Source: Robbsia andropogonis
GTDB taxonomy: Bacteria > Pseudomonadota > Gammaproteobacteria > Burkholderiales > Burkholderiaceae
Direction of reading: 5' to 3'
DNA: 64,000 bases
Assembly (NCBI RefSeq): GCF_000970345.1
Contig: NZ_LAQU01000010.1
Coordinates: 102,283 to 166,282, forward strand
Shown: piece by piece, positions 1 to 8,942 of the stretch
How positions within the stretch are numbered: position 1 is the stretch's first letter
Layout: every line of letters starts with the position of its first letter
Notes under the pieces: generated by a model
What the model was told of the DNA's origin: nothing
Seen by the model: only the letters and a program-made list of their open reading frames with translations
Databases searched by the model: none
Made by a program: the position numbers and the translations under genes

Positions 1-132
1 TGGACCGCGCCTGTCCTTCGATGAGGTCGCGCGTATCGTATAACGCACGGCGAGACGCATGTCGCCAACGCCATGGTCGGCAAGGTGCATCGCGCAGCGG
101 CCTGCCAGCGCCGGCTTGCGTGGCGGTTGGCT
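1..132. other. left-edge segment without a supported gene
   Basis: No gene can be assigned. A short plus-strand frame ending at the stop at 41-43 and a minus-strand frame entering from the NTF2-like gene are both too short to judge. A gene cut by the left edge is possible. Confidence 0.4.
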
Positions 133-528
133 TTATTGGGCCGGCAGGGCGGTGGACTGGAAGTGCAGCAGGCGCCAATCGCCATCGGTGAGGCGCCAGA
201 GCGTGTGGATGTAACTGCGCGTGGCGATGTGCTTGGATTCATCAGCGTGCAGCGTGGCATGCATCGTCTGGATCATGGCGATACTGGTGAGGTGACCGTC
301 CTCGGTCACCCGTTCGATTTGACGTTCGATGCGAACGACACGCAGCGTTTTCGCGAAAAATTCCAGAACGTCAGCCTTGCCTTGAACCAGGCCCGTCGAG
401 TGAACATAGATCAACGTGTCGTCGAACAGATCAGCCAGCGCGGACAACTGGCCTTGCGCGAGAAGTGCGACACGGCGGTCCTCCGCGGCCATGGCTGGAC
501 CGGGACGCAGGGCGGCGGTCGTCATCAT
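133..528 (-). CDS. NTF2-like / SnoaL-type small protein
   Basis: A 131-residue protein of the NTF2-like (SnoaL/DUF4440) alpha+beta fold. The C-terminal half shows the usual pattern: repeated beta strands, a late TLWRL segment, and DGDWRLLHFQST close to the end. The ATG at 528 was chosen because it overlaps the TGA of the upstream monooxygenase gene (ATGA) and has GGAAG just before it; the frame is open further upstream, but only inside that gene. The overlap implies translational coupling to the flavin hydroxylase, so a role in the same aromatic pathway is likely, as an isomerase, a small hydroxylase partner or a binding protein. The substrate cannot be read from the sequence. Confidence 0.75.
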   Translation of the reverse strand: MMTTAALRPGPAMAAEDRRVALLAQGQLSALADLFDDTLIYVHSTGLVQGKADVLEFFAKTLRVVRIERQIERVTEDGHLTSIAMIQTMHATLHADESKHIATRSYIHTLWRLTDGDWRLLHFQSTALPAQ

Positions 529-2141
529 ACTTCCAGCGCTTGCCGTACGGGAGACGCAGCCAAGTGTTGCCACGTCTTCATCAGGTCATCCACGACGCTT
601 GCCGCATCGCCTTGGCCGAATACATAAAAGTCCGGACGCACGAGAACCGTGTTACCGCCCAATTCCGTGAACCAGCGCGCGTATGTGCCGTCGATGTCCT
701 GCGCCGCACAGTGCTCGCCGACTCCGATCACGATGGCCCCGATATCGCTCAGGAACTGACGCTGTGCTTCGCTCAATGCATTCGACGGATCGTGTTCATG
801 GCCGATCAGGGCGAAGCCCGATCCCACGATATCGTCGAAACGGCCGATTTTGCCCTGATAGGCAACGCGCCCTTGCACGCCAAGCAGACCGGTGTGGTCG
901 TCGCCCTCGCGAATGAACGGCGAATCTCCCAAGCGCGGCGCCGGCCAGCGCTGCTCGCTTCGGCCGGTATCGTTGCGCAATTGCTGATCCCGTTCCTCTG
1001 CTTGACGGGGATCGAGCACACAAATAATCTTGCCCAGCATCACGGCAAACGCGACAAATACCGTTGCGTGTTCCTTCCGTTCGGCCCCATAGCTGTCCAA
1101 TAGTCCGTCCGGCGCCTGGTCACGCAGAACGGCGTCAAGCCGCCACGTAAGCGCCGAGACGTCGCGCAGGCCCGCGCAAAGTCCTTGCGCTGCAAAGGGC
1201 GGCGTGAGATGCGCTGCATCGCCGGCAATCATCATTCTGCCGCGTCGCCATGTCTGCGCGACGGCAGCGCCGAACGTATAGACGGCGTGTCGTTCAAGAA
1301 TCGCATTGGAGGGTGTCCAACCCCAGCGTTCCAGAAGCGGCCATACGGCTTGCGCATTGTTGAAGTCTTCCTTGCGTTCACTCTCGAGCATCATGAATTC
1401 GAAGCGACGGCGGCCGGGTCCGCCCGGCACCGCCGTGGTGGGCCGCTGAGGGTCGCATATCTGGATGACATCCGCGTTCCATTGTGACGGGTCGCGCGGT
1501 TGCAGGTCGACGACGAGCCAGTCCGCGGCAAAGCCGATGCGCTCTAATGACGAGCCCATTGCCTGTCGGACAAAGCTACCCGCGCCGTCGCATCCCACGA
1601 CGTAACGCGCCGCGACATACGTTGGTTCGCCGCCATTGTCGCCCGTCACGTGCGTTTCGAGGACGACGCGGTCAAGATGCTCCACGACGCCGGTGACAGT
1701 GACATTGTGATGCACCGTTACCTGCTCGCCATACCCCTCATGGATTTTCTTGTCGAGCAGCCGTTCGAGGTCCGGTTGGCTGAACGCGCAGCGGCTCGGC
1801 CAACCGGAGGCGACCACTTCATTGAGCGCCGGGAAGGCCTTCAATACTTCGCCGTCGCCGTTGCGCCATTCGTACCGCTCGCTCAGGCACGTCGCGGCCT
1901 CGAATTCCTCCATGACGCGAAGTGACTGCAGCATGCGCATTGCTTCGTGATCCAGGCACACGGCGCGCGGCAGTCCATACAAAGTCGACCAACGCTCGAC
2001 CACGACGACGCGATGTCCGCACTGCGCGAGCTTGAGCGCCAGCGCTTGCCCCACTGGCCCGTAGCCTACGATGGCGACGTCTGCCATATCCACCTGGCTT
2101 GGCGAGAGGCCGTCATCGCGATGTTGTGAGATGGATGCCAC
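525..2141 (-). CDS. MhpA-like FAD-dependent aromatic hydroxylase
   Basis: Class A flavoprotein monooxygenase (PheA/TfdB family) of about 538 residues, closest in pattern to 3-(3-hydroxyphenyl)propionate hydroxylase MhpA. Visible motifs are the N-terminal FAD-binding GYGPVG with VVVVER at the end of the second strand, and the second FAD motif GDAAHLTPPFAAQG in mid-protein. The C-terminal part is the thioredoxin-like region of this family. It would hydroxylate a phenolic ring with NAD(P)H and O2, giving a catechol for ring cleavage by the VOC enzyme encoded across the divergent GntR gene. A GTG at 2141 preceded by GGAGA is better supported than the ATG at 2165, which has no ribosome-binding site. 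It overlaps the NTF2-like gene by four bases. The exact phenol is not determinable. Confidence 0.85.
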   Translation of the reverse strand: MASISQHRDDGLSPSQVDMADVAIVGYGPVGQALALKLAQCGHRVVVVERWSTLYGLPRAVCLDHEAMRMLQSLRVMEEFEAATCLSERYEWRNGDGEVLKAFPALNEVVASGWPSRCAFSQPDLERLLDKKIHEGYGEQVTVHHNVTVTGVVEHLDRVVLETHVTGDNGGEPTYVAARYVVGCDGAGSFVRQAMGSSLERIGFAADWLVVDLQPRDPSQWNADVIQICDPQRPTTAVPGGPGRRRFEFMMLESERKEDFNNAQAVWPLLERWGWTPSNAILERHAVYTFGAAVAQTWRRGRMMIAGDAAHLTPPFAAQGLCAGLRDVSALTWRLDAVLRDQAPDGLLDSYGAERKEHATVFVAFAVMLGKIICVLDPRQAEERDQQLRNDTGRSEQRWPAPRLGDSPFIREGDDHTGLLGVQGRVAYQGKIGRFDDIVGSGFALIGHEHDPSNALSEAQRQFLSDIGAIVIGVGEHCAAQDIDGTYARWFTELGGNTVLVRPDFYVFGQGDAASVVDDLMKTWQHLAASPVRQALEV

Positions 2142-2206
2142 TGTCTTTCTCCAATAGGTCTTCATAAATGTGGCGAAGACAATGTCAGGTCCTCGCCATC
2201 AATGTG

Positions 2207-3451
2207 TCAAGGCAAGGTGTTCACCACGTGTTCTTCGATGGCGTTCGAACGATGCGGCTCGCGTACCCCGATCGCAACGATCGCTGCACCGAACACGGTG
2301 GCGATAAGGGCAATGACCGGAATCACCGTGATACCCATCTGGTGCGCGAGGGCCCCGGCCATGGCCGGGGACAGTGCGCCGCCGACAATCTCTCCGACAC
2401 CGACCACCACGCCGGTGGCTGACGCTGCCAGCGGTGCGGGAACGGAAGCGCTCGTGAGGGGGCCGACCGTGATCGCAATGGCACCGGCGTTCATGAAAGT
2501 AATAATGAACAGGATGGCGAAAAGCTTGAGCGGTTCGGCGCCGATTGATGGCAGAACCCATAGCGCGACCACTTCCACGATCAGTGCAATCAGCAACAGC
2601 GGTTTGCGTCCGAATTTGTCGGAGAGCGCGGGAATGATGACCATGCCGACGAGACTGCCCACGCCCTGGCCGCTTAGCACCAGGCCCATCTGGTCCAGGC
2701 TTAATTTGATGTGGTCCGTCAGGTAATTGGGCATGAAGGCCGACAACGTAATGAGGCAGGTCAGATAGCACAGCATGGTCGCCGTGTTGATCAATACCGC
2801 GCGGTGGGTCAGAACGCTGCGCCATTGTGTGGGCGCCTCGCGCGGCAAGGGCGCCGCTCGCGGCGCGTTGCGCAGCACGCGGGCCATGACGAACGCGAGC
2901 AAAAGCCCGGGCACCGCGACCGCCGCGAACACGTAGTGCCAACTCGGCATTACCTTGAGCAAGCCTACGGCGATGACGGGCCCGAGACCCAGGCCGACGA
3001 GGGGTTGCGCCATTTGTTGCAGACCGACGTTGAGTCCGATCCGCTCAGGTTTGGACGCATTGACCGTGGCGACGATGCTGGCGGGCAGATAGGCACCTTC
3101 CGCCAGTCCCATGACCGAACGAATTACCAGCAGGCTCACGAGGCCGGTCGCAAATCCCGTCGTCGCCACCAGCAGCGAAAAAATGACCATGGCCGGCACC
3201 AGCACGCGTGCGGGTCCCAATCGATCCGTGATCCGGCCGCTAACGATCGATGCGAATCCCCAGGTCAGCGCAAGCGCCGCCGAGATCATGCCCAGGTCCT
3301 GGTAATCGAGCCCGAGTTCCTTCTGCATTACCGGGAACAGCGGATTGATGATAAAGCGATCGAGTCCGACCATTCCCAGGCCTAGTGCCAGCACGCCAAC
3401 GGCCTTGAACTCATAAGCCGAATCGGGAGTGGCGGGAAGATGCTGTTGCAT
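2207..3451 (-). CDS. MFS transporter, aromatic-acid importer type
   Basis: A 414-residue protein with about twelve hydrophobic segments and Major Facilitator Superfamily hallmarks: GRITDRLGPARVLV between TM2 and TM3 and a second copy, SDKFGRKPLLL, in the C-terminal half. Such two-fold symmetry is typical of MFS proton symporters. Position supports uptake of the aromatic substrate: it precedes the flavin hydroxylase by about 65 bases on the same strand and follows the GntR regulator. The ATG at 3451 has AGGAG at the right distance. MFS drug efflux cannot be excluded, but the operon context favours import. Confidence 0.85.
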   Translation of the reverse strand: MQQHLPATPDSAYEFKAVGVLALGLGMVGLDRFIINPLFPVMQKELGLDYQDLGMISAALALTWGFASIVSGRITDRLGPARVLVPAMVIFSLLVATTGFATGLVSLLVIRSVMGLAEGAYLPASIVATVNASKPERIGLNVGLQQMAQPLVGLGLGPVIAVGLLKVMPSWHYVFAAVAVPGLLLAFVMARVLRNAPRAAPLPREAPTQWRSVLTHRAVLINTATMLCYLTCLITLSAFMPNYLTDHIKLSLDQMGLVLSGQGVGSLVGMVIIPALSDKFGRKPLLLIALIVEVVALWVLPSIGAEPLKLFAILFIITFMNAGAIAITVGPLTSASVPAPLAASATGVVVGVGEIVGGALSPAMAGALAHQMGITVIPVIALIATVFGAAIVAIGVREPHRSNAIEEHVVNTLP

Positions 3452-3630
3452 TACAGGTCTCCTGTGTTGGGCAGGCTAGCGCTTCCGCACCTGATCCGGC
3501 CCTGCAAGATGATTCTTATTGTTCGTCAGCGAATCGCGGGCAAGATTGAGCCCTGCCGCACGTCGCGCAGCATGTCAATGGCTTTACATAGAAGGGTGCG
3601 GCTGCACCCTGCGGGATCAGTGCTCCCGCA

Positions 3631-4362
3631 TCATGGATTGTGCTTTTTGCGGCCGCCGCGACGTTGTACGTCACCCGGTGTTTCGCCTTCGTTGAAGACC
3701 GCCTTCAGAATGATCCCCGTGGTCGCCCAGAAATGCTCGCCAAGCAGTTGTGTCGCGCGATCGGCGTCCCGGGCCATCGCCGCATCCATCAGCTCACGAT
3801 GTTCGGTCATGGCGTCCCGGTTTGCTCCGGAGGTGTGTTGCTCAGCCAGATTGCGATAGCGCTCCGACTGATCGTAGAGCAAGCGGCACAGGCGGAGCGT
3901 CCACGGCGATACGCATCCCACCAACAGCGCTTCGTGGAACTGCCGATGCACGGATGCCCACGCTTCATGCAGATCCGGCGAACTGGGCGTCGGCGTCCTT
4001 TGCAGACGGTGAAACGCGGAGAGCACATTCGATTCCCACTCTACGCCACCACGCACGAGGGCCTGACGCAGGCCGGCACATTCCACTTGGACGCGCGTTT
4101 CGGTGAGATCCACAAGATCTTCACGCGAGACCGGCGTCACGCAAAAACCGCGCTGATCCTCGGAGTCCACGAGGCCATCGGTCACAAGGCGTGACAGTGC
4201 TTCCCGAATGGCCGTGGCACCAATCTCATAGCGCTCACTGAGCGCCTGGATCCGCAGTCGTTCCGCCGGGCGCAGCAGTCCAGAAAGGATATCTCCGCGC
4301 AAACGTTCGACCGCAAGCGACGTCAGGCTCTTGCCGTTCGGAGATGACACGGTGTTTTGCAT
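3631..4362 (-). CDS. GntR family (FCD/FadR subfamily) transcriptional regulator
   Basis: About 243 residues. An N-terminal winged helix (AVERLRGDILSGLLRPAERL ... ATAIREALSRLVTDGLV) is followed by an all-helical FCD ligand-binding domain with conserved Asp, Arg and His positions (LTETRVQVE; HRQFHEALL; EHRELMDA). These regulators usually bind a small organic acid, often through a metal ion. It lies between the MFS/hydroxylase genes and the divergent dioxygenase operon, so it probably controls both. The start at 4362 begins just before the conserved domain; a longer frame to 4428 lacks a better ribosome-binding site. The operator candidate at 4407-4429 lies upstream. Confidence 0.85.
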   Translation of the reverse strand: MQNTVSSPNGKSLTSLAVERLRGDILSGLLRPAERLRIQALSERYEIGATAIREALSRLVTDGLVDSEDQRGFCVTPVSREDLVDLTETRVQVECAGLRQALVRGGVEWESNVLSAFHRLQRTPTPSSPDLHEAWASVHRQFHEALLVGCVSPWTLRLCRLLYDQSERYRNLAEQHTSGANRDAMTEHRELMDAAMARDADRATQLLGEHFWATTGIILKAVFNEGETPGDVQRRGGRKKHNP

Positions 4363-4406
4363 GAGATGAATGATTCCAAGGTGATGAAGCGTAGGCTGAT
4401 TCTCGC

Positions 4407-4429
4407 CTTGATCATGCATGTTGGTCAAG
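4407..4429. promoter_or_regulatory. candidate GntR operator
   Basis: Imperfect inverted repeat CTTGATC-N9-GGTCAAG (six of seven positions pair) in the region between the gntR start and the divergent dioxygenase gene. Position suits autoregulation. That GntR binds it is inference. Confidence 0.35.
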
Positions 4430-4560
4430 ATTATGGAATTCCCTATGTTTTATCGATTTTATTTAGAATAATATGTGAACACGGATTTCATGGATTTGTT
4501 CGGGTGTCCGACGTCATGTCGAGGTACACCGGTCGGATGACAAAAGAAGGAGACGCTTTC

Positions 4561-5493
4561 GTGATTACAGTGCAAGACATTGCCTTCGTGCGGTATCAGG
4601 TCACGGACCTCGATCGCATGGAGCGTTTTCTGCTCGATTTTGGTCTGCATCGCGCCGCTCGCACGGAAAGGGCGCTCTATATGCGTGCCGCCGGTCCCGC
4701 GCATCACGTGCATATCAGTGAACTTGGGGATAGCAACCAGACGGTTGGCTTCGGACTGTATGCCCGCGATGCGGCGGACCTGGAGCGTCTCGCGTCACAT
4801 CTCGGCCTGCAGGTGGAAGATAACCCGGAACCCGGTGGTGGCCGTCGCGTGCGGATGCACGATCCGAGTGGGTTCCTGGTGGACGTATTACATGGGGGGG
4901 CGCAGCACGCGCCGTTGCCGCTGCGTGAGTCGGTCGCCGTGAACTTCGGGGGGGCGCCCCAACGCCTGGGCAAGCCGGTGCGTCTGAAGCCGCGTCCTAG
5001 CGGCGTCATGCGGCTTGGACACATCGCCATTCAAGTCAGCGATTTCGCGGCATCCCATGCTTTCTATCGCGATGTTCTGGGCTTGCGTGCGTCGGACACC
5101 TACTGGGCCGGCACTCAACAGAACACGATCGCGGCGTTCATGCACTGCGGACTGGGCGATGAGTGGACAGACCATCACACGGTGGCGGTGATTGCCGCTC
5201 AGGACGGGCGCTCCCGGTTCGACCATGCCGCCTTCGAAGTACTGGATATCGACGACGTCATGCTGGGTGGTGAGTACCTGAAGTCGTGCGGCTATCAACA
5301 TTCCTGGGGCGTGGGCCGGCACGTTCAGGGTAGCCAGATCTTTGATTACTGGCGTGACCCTTTTGGAAACAAGATAGAGCATTGGACGGATGGCGATCTC
5401 GTCAACGACAACATGCCCGTGGGGCATGCCCCGATGTCGCCAGACGAGCTACGTCAATGGGCTCCCCCCATGACGCCAGAATTTTTTGAATGA
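4561..5493 (+). CDS. VOC-family extradiol (catechol 2,3-) dioxygenase
   Basis: About 310 residues with two vicinal-oxygen-chelate modules, as in type I extradiol dioxygenases. The C-terminal module holds the iron ligand pattern: His in RLGHIAIQV, His in FDHAAFEV and Glu in NKIEHW. The adjoining phrases (HAFYRDVLGL; YWRDPFGNKIE) are typical of 2,3-dioxygenases. It would open a catechol next to the diol to give a semialdehyde or oxo-dienoate. The GTG at 4561 is preferred because AAGGAG lies about ten bases upstream; the longer frame from 4357 has no such site and reads into the gntR promoter region. It heads an operon with FAA hydrolase, aldehyde dehydrogenase and an ADC-family enzyme. Confidence 0.85.
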   Translation: MITVQDIAFVRYQVTDLDRMERFLLDFGLHRAARTERALYMRAAGPAHHVHISELGDSNQTVGFGLYARDAADLERLASHLGLQVEDNPEPGGGRRVRMHDPSGFLVDVLHGGAQHAPLPLRESVAVNFGGAPQRLGKPVRLKPRPSGVMRLGHIAIQVSDFAASHAFYRDVLGLRASDTYWAGTQQNTIAAFMHCGLGDEWTDHHTVAVIAAQDGRSRFDHAAFEVLDIDDVMLGGEYLKSCGYQHSWGVGRHVQGSQIFDYWRDPFGNKIEHWTDGDLVNDNMPVGHAPMSPDELRQWAPPMTPEFFE

Positions 5494-5530
5494 ACCCTAC
5501 ATCAAAACGCATTCCGCAGGAGCGCTTAGT

Positions 5531-6394
5531 ATGAAACTTGCCCGCTACACCCTCGCCGGCGTCACGACCATCGGCGTCATCGACGGCGACCGCGTCATTC
5601 CACTGACGGCGCTCGACGCTTCCGCACCCGCCTCGATCCGCGAAGTGCTTGCAGCTGGCCCGGCGCTGCTAGCGCGTCTCGAACAGGCGCTTTCCGACGC
5701 GTCGGGTGGCGTATCGCTTAAGGACGTGAAGCTTGAAGCGCCGATTCCTGATGCCCAGAAATACCTGGCCATCGGCATGAACTATCACGATCATGCGGAG
5801 GAAGCGGCGCGAGCGGGCATACAGGTGCCGACCAACCAATTGTGGTTCAACAAGCAGGTCACCTGCATTACCGGCCCGTTCGATCCGATATACAAGCCGA
5901 AAGTGTCCAGCAAGATGGATTACGAGGCCGAGTTGGGCGTCGTCATCGGTAAACGTTGCCGCTATGTGAGCGTCGAGGATGCTGCAAGCGTGGTCGGCGG
6001 CTACTTTGTGGCGAACGACGTGACCGCGCGCGACTGGCAGTTCAAAAGCCCCACCTTCACGCTGGGCAAGTCGTTCGACACGCATGGCCCGATCGGACCA
6101 TGGATCACGACCGCCGATGAGATTGCCGATCCGCACGCCCTGGAAATGAAGCTCTGGGTAAACGGAGATTTGCGCCAGAGCGCGAGCACTGGCGGCATGA
6201 TCTATAACATTTGGCAGCAGATTCACGAGCTTTCCCAAGTCATGACGCTCCAGCCCGGCGATCTGATCGCGACAGGCACTTGCGCGAACGTGGGCATTGC
6301 GCTCGGCAAGTTCCTTGAGCCCGGTGACGTTGTACGGGTCGAAATCGAACGACTAGGCCATATCGAGAACGCGGTCGCAGCCGAAATTGCCTGA
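5531..6394 (+). CDS. fumarylacetoacetate hydrolase family protein
   Basis: About 287 residues of the FAH superfamily, which includes acylpyruvate hydrolases, 2-oxo-hept-3-ene-1,7-dioate hydratase and 4-oxalocrotonate decarboxylase. The Mg-binding pattern is visible: the EAE of DYEAELGVVIG, the downstream NDVTARDWQ, and a C-terminal GTCANVG that replaces the common GTP/S-x-G loop. It begins at the ATG at 5531 with AGGAG eight bases upstream; the frame is open from 5486 but there overlaps the previous gene. As the second gene after the extradiol dioxygenase, it most likely processes the ring-cleavage product by hydrolysis, hydration or decarboxylation. Which of these is not resolvable here. Confidence 0.85.
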   Translation: MKLARYTLAGVTTIGVIDGDRVIPLTALDASAPASIREVLAAGPALLARLEQALSDASGGVSLKDVKLEAPIPDAQKYLAIGMNYHDHAEEAARAGIQVPTNQLWFNKQVTCITGPFDPIYKPKVSSKMDYEAELGVVIGKRCRYVSVEDAASVVGGYFVANDVTARDWQFKSPTFTLGKSFDTHGPIGPWITTADEIADPHALEMKLWVNGDLRQSASTGGMIYNIWQQIHELSQVMTLQPGDLIATGTCANVGIALGKFLEPGDVVRVEIERLGHIENAVAAEIA

Positions 6395-6438
6395 ACGGCC
6401 GATGAGGCATGGCCTATAAAAATCAGGGGACACGAGAC

Positions 6439-7896
6439 ATGGTGTACGAAGTCAATTTGTTGGTCGGCGGAAAGGCCGTGCCGGCTGCGGGCGGTAAATC
6501 CTTTGAGCGTCGCAATCCACTTTCCGGAGAGACGGTAACGCAGGCGGCCGCGGCCGGTGTCGAGGACGCCACGCTGGCAGTCGAGGCCGCCGGAACGGCG
6601 TTTCCCGCGTGGTCCACACTCGGGCCGGGCGCCCGACGCAAACTCCTGACGGCGGCGGCTGACGCGCTGGAAGCGAAACTTCCGCAGTTCGTCGAGTCAA
6701 TGACTGCCGAGACCGGCGCGAGTGCCGCATGGGCCGGTTTCAACGTGGAGGTCGCGACTGGCTTCCTGCGCGAAGCAGCGGCGCTCACGACCCAGGTAAA
6801 TGGCGAGGTGATCCCATCAGACTTGCCGGGTTCGCTCGCGTTGTCGGTGCGGAAGCCGGCCGGTGTGGTGCTCGGCATGGCGCCCTGGAACGCGCCAGTG
6901 ATTCTTGGGGTGCGTGCGATTGCAGCCCCGCTCGCATGTGGCAACACGGTGGTGCTCAAGGGTTCGGAGCTCTGCCCACGCACGCATTGGCTTATCGCCG
7001 ATGCGTTCCGGGACGCCGGTTTTCCGGCCGGTGTCGTCAATTTTGTCAGCCACGCGCCCGACGCGGCGGCGGCGGTCGTGGAGACGATGATTGGCCATCC
7101 CGCCGTGCGCCGGGTGAATTTCACGGGTTCGACGCGCGTGGGGCACGTCATTGCGCTCACGTGCGCCAAGTACTTAAAGCCGGTGGTGCTCGAACTCGGT
7201 GGCAAGGCGCCACTTGTCGTGCTCGATGATGCGGATATCGACGCCGCAGTGAACGGCGCGGCATTCGGCGCATTCGCCAACTCGGGACAGATTTGCATGT
7301 CGACCGAACGGATCATCGTCGACGAAACGATCGCCGATGCATTCGTGGCACGGCTCGCGGCGAAGGCCGGTGCACTGCCGGTAGGTGATCCGCGTGGCCA
7401 GGTGCCGGTGGTGTTGGGTTCGGTGGTGGACGTCAGCACCGTCGAACGCTGCAATGCCTTTATCGACGACGCGCTGGCGAAAGGCGCGACGCTGCTGTGC
7501 GGAGGCAAATCCACGAACACGCTGATGCCGGCAACACTGCTCGATCATGTCACCCCCGCAATGCGAATTTACAGCGAGGAATCGTTTGGTCCCGTGAAGC
7601 CTATTGTGCGCGTACGGGGCGTCGAAGAGGCAATCGCCTGCGCCAATGACAACGAGTATGGCTTGTCGGCGGCGGTATTCGGCCGCGACGCGGCCCGCGC
7701 CTTCGAAGTGGCGAGGCGCATCGAGTCAGGCATCTGCCATATCAACGGACCGACGGTGCACGATGAAGCGCAGATGCCGTTCGGCGGTGTGAAGGCAAGC
7801 GGCATGGGGCGTTTTGGCGGTCAAGCAGGTGTGCATGAATTCACTGATCTGCGTTGGATCACGTTGCAGACCACGCCGCGCCACTACCCGTTCTGA
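6439..7896 (+). CDS. aldehyde dehydrogenase (aromatic/semialdehyde type)
   Basis: Roughly 485 residues with the full NAD(P)-dependent ALDH fold. Landmarks are APWNAPVIL, the coenzyme motif FTGSTRVG, the general-base Glu in ELGGK, the catalytic Cys in SGQICMST, and EESFGPV. The overall pattern resembles salicylaldehyde, vanillin and 2-hydroxymuconic semialdehyde dehydrogenases. In this operon the likely substrate is the ring-cleavage semialdehyde or an aromatic aldehyde. The ATG at 6439 follows AGGGGA and is preferred over an upstream ATG at 6409 that lies just after the previous stop. Confidence 0.88.
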   Translation: MVYEVNLLVGGKAVPAAGGKSFERRNPLSGETVTQAAAAGVEDATLAVEAAGTAFPAWSTLGPGARRKLLTAAADALEAKLPQFVESMTAETGASAAWAGFNVEVATGFLREAAALTTQVNGEVIPSDLPGSLALSVRKPAGVVLGMAPWNAPVILGVRAIAAPLACGNTVVLKGSELCPRTHWLIADAFRDAGFPAGVVNFVSHAPDAAAAVVETMIGHPAVRRVNFTGSTRVGHVIALTCAKYLKPVVLELGGKAPLVVLDDADIDAAVNGAAFGAFANSGQICMSTERIIVDETIADAFVARLAAKAGALPVGDPRGQVPVVLGSVVDVSTVERCNAFIDDALAKGATLLCGGKSTNTLMPATLLDHVTPAMRIYSEESFGPVKPIVRVRGVEEAIACANDNEYGLSAAVFGRDAARAFEVARRIESGICHINGPTVHDEAQMPFGGVKASGMGRFGGQAGVHEFTDLRWITLQTTPRHYPF

Positions 7897-7925
7897 CCCA
7901 TCAATCAAACATAAGGAGTTATACG

Positions 7926-8819
7926 ATGACCATAGAATTCAAGCCAGGCGTACGCTATCGCATGCCTGCCGTGTTCGGTCCGGCGCCAGGGCCCCGTCAA
8001 AAGGCGGACGGCACGCCATGGACGCTCGAGGAATCGGGAACGATGAATGCACGATGGATGACGGTAAGCTACCGTACGAATCGCGCGCAACTGGAACGCA
8101 TTCTGCCGCCGGGCTTCGCGCTACGCGGTGAGCCTGAAGTACATGTCTCGCTTGCCCAGTTCAGCGATCTGTATTGGCTGGCTGGTAGAGGGTACGGCAT
8201 TCTGATGGTCGAAGTGCCGGCCGTCTATACCGGTAAGGACGAAACGATTGACGGTTCGTTCTGCCCTGTCTTATGGGAAGGTCGTCCAGATGCGATCATG
8301 ACCGGGCGCGAGGAGTTGGGATTTCCAAAATTGTTTGCTGATATGCCCGATTTGCGTGTCGACCTCAAGACCGGTCTGGCGGGCGGGGACGCATCATGGT
8401 TCGACTTCAAATTTTTTGAGATGCAGATTGAAGGGCTGACTGAGGCGGGCGGTGAAAAGAAGTTACCTGGACCCGGCGGCGCGGCGCTTTTCTACAAGTA
8501 CATGCCGCGCACCGGAAGCTACGGAAGTGGTGGCTGCGATGTCGCCTACACAACCACGTCGCAGCCATTGCCGCAAGCAGCCGGTGATGTGTCACCAATC
8601 AAGTTTAACGACGCGAACTTTAAACGCTGGAAGGGCGAGAGCGGTGTCGTGAAATGGAACCGGGCAACCTTCGCGCAGTTGCCCACGACGTTTCATATCG
8701 TCAATGGAGTTGCGGATCTGGAGATTCTCGACTATCTGAGCGTTGAGATGGTCGAGTTCAGTGGTCCGGGTATTGCCGTGTCGGCCAATGTACTGCGTGC
8801 AGTCGAGCCGGCCCGCTGA
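7926..8819 (+). CDS. acetoacetate decarboxylase family protein
   Basis: About 297 residues of the ADC superfamily. The signature around the Schiff-base lysine is present as GREELGFPKLFAD, where the Lys and preceding Glu match the catalytic pair of acetoacetate decarboxylase. It is longer than classical ADC and begins with an N-terminal extension seen in ADC-like hydratase/aldolase/decarboxylase proteins of aromatic or polyketide metabolism. AAGGAG lies directly before the ATG at 7926. As the last enzyme of the ring-cleavage operon it probably decarboxylates or cleaves a beta-keto or enol acid intermediate. This is an unusual member for a meta-cleavage operon. Confidence 0.8.
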   Translation: MTIEFKPGVRYRMPAVFGPAPGPRQKADGTPWTLEESGTMNARWMTVSYRTNRAQLERILPPGFALRGEPEVHVSLAQFSDLYWLAGRGYGILMVEVPAVYTGKDETIDGSFCPVLWEGRPDAIMTGREELGFPKLFADMPDLRVDLKTGLAGGDASWFDFKFFEMQIEGLTEAGGEKKLPGPGGAALFYKYMPRTGSYGSGGCDVAYTTTSQPLPQAAGDVSPIKFNDANFKRWKGESGVVKWNRATFAQLPTTFHIVNGVADLEILDYLSVEMVEFSGPGIAVSANVLRAVEPAR

Positions 8820-8942
8820 CGCGGGAGTTTGCAAAGCGTGCCAATGCGCCAGGGTTGGGGGTGAAACAAGGCGTATGGCACGGTGCGTACGAAAAATGTC
8901 GTTGTAAAGGTAGTCGAAAATACTAATAAAATGGAGACGGAA

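Noticed and set aside
6423..7520. 365-codon minus-strand open frame
   Set aside because: Opposite the aldehyde dehydrogenase, whose motifs are complete; translation is Ser/Thr/Ala-rich antisense.
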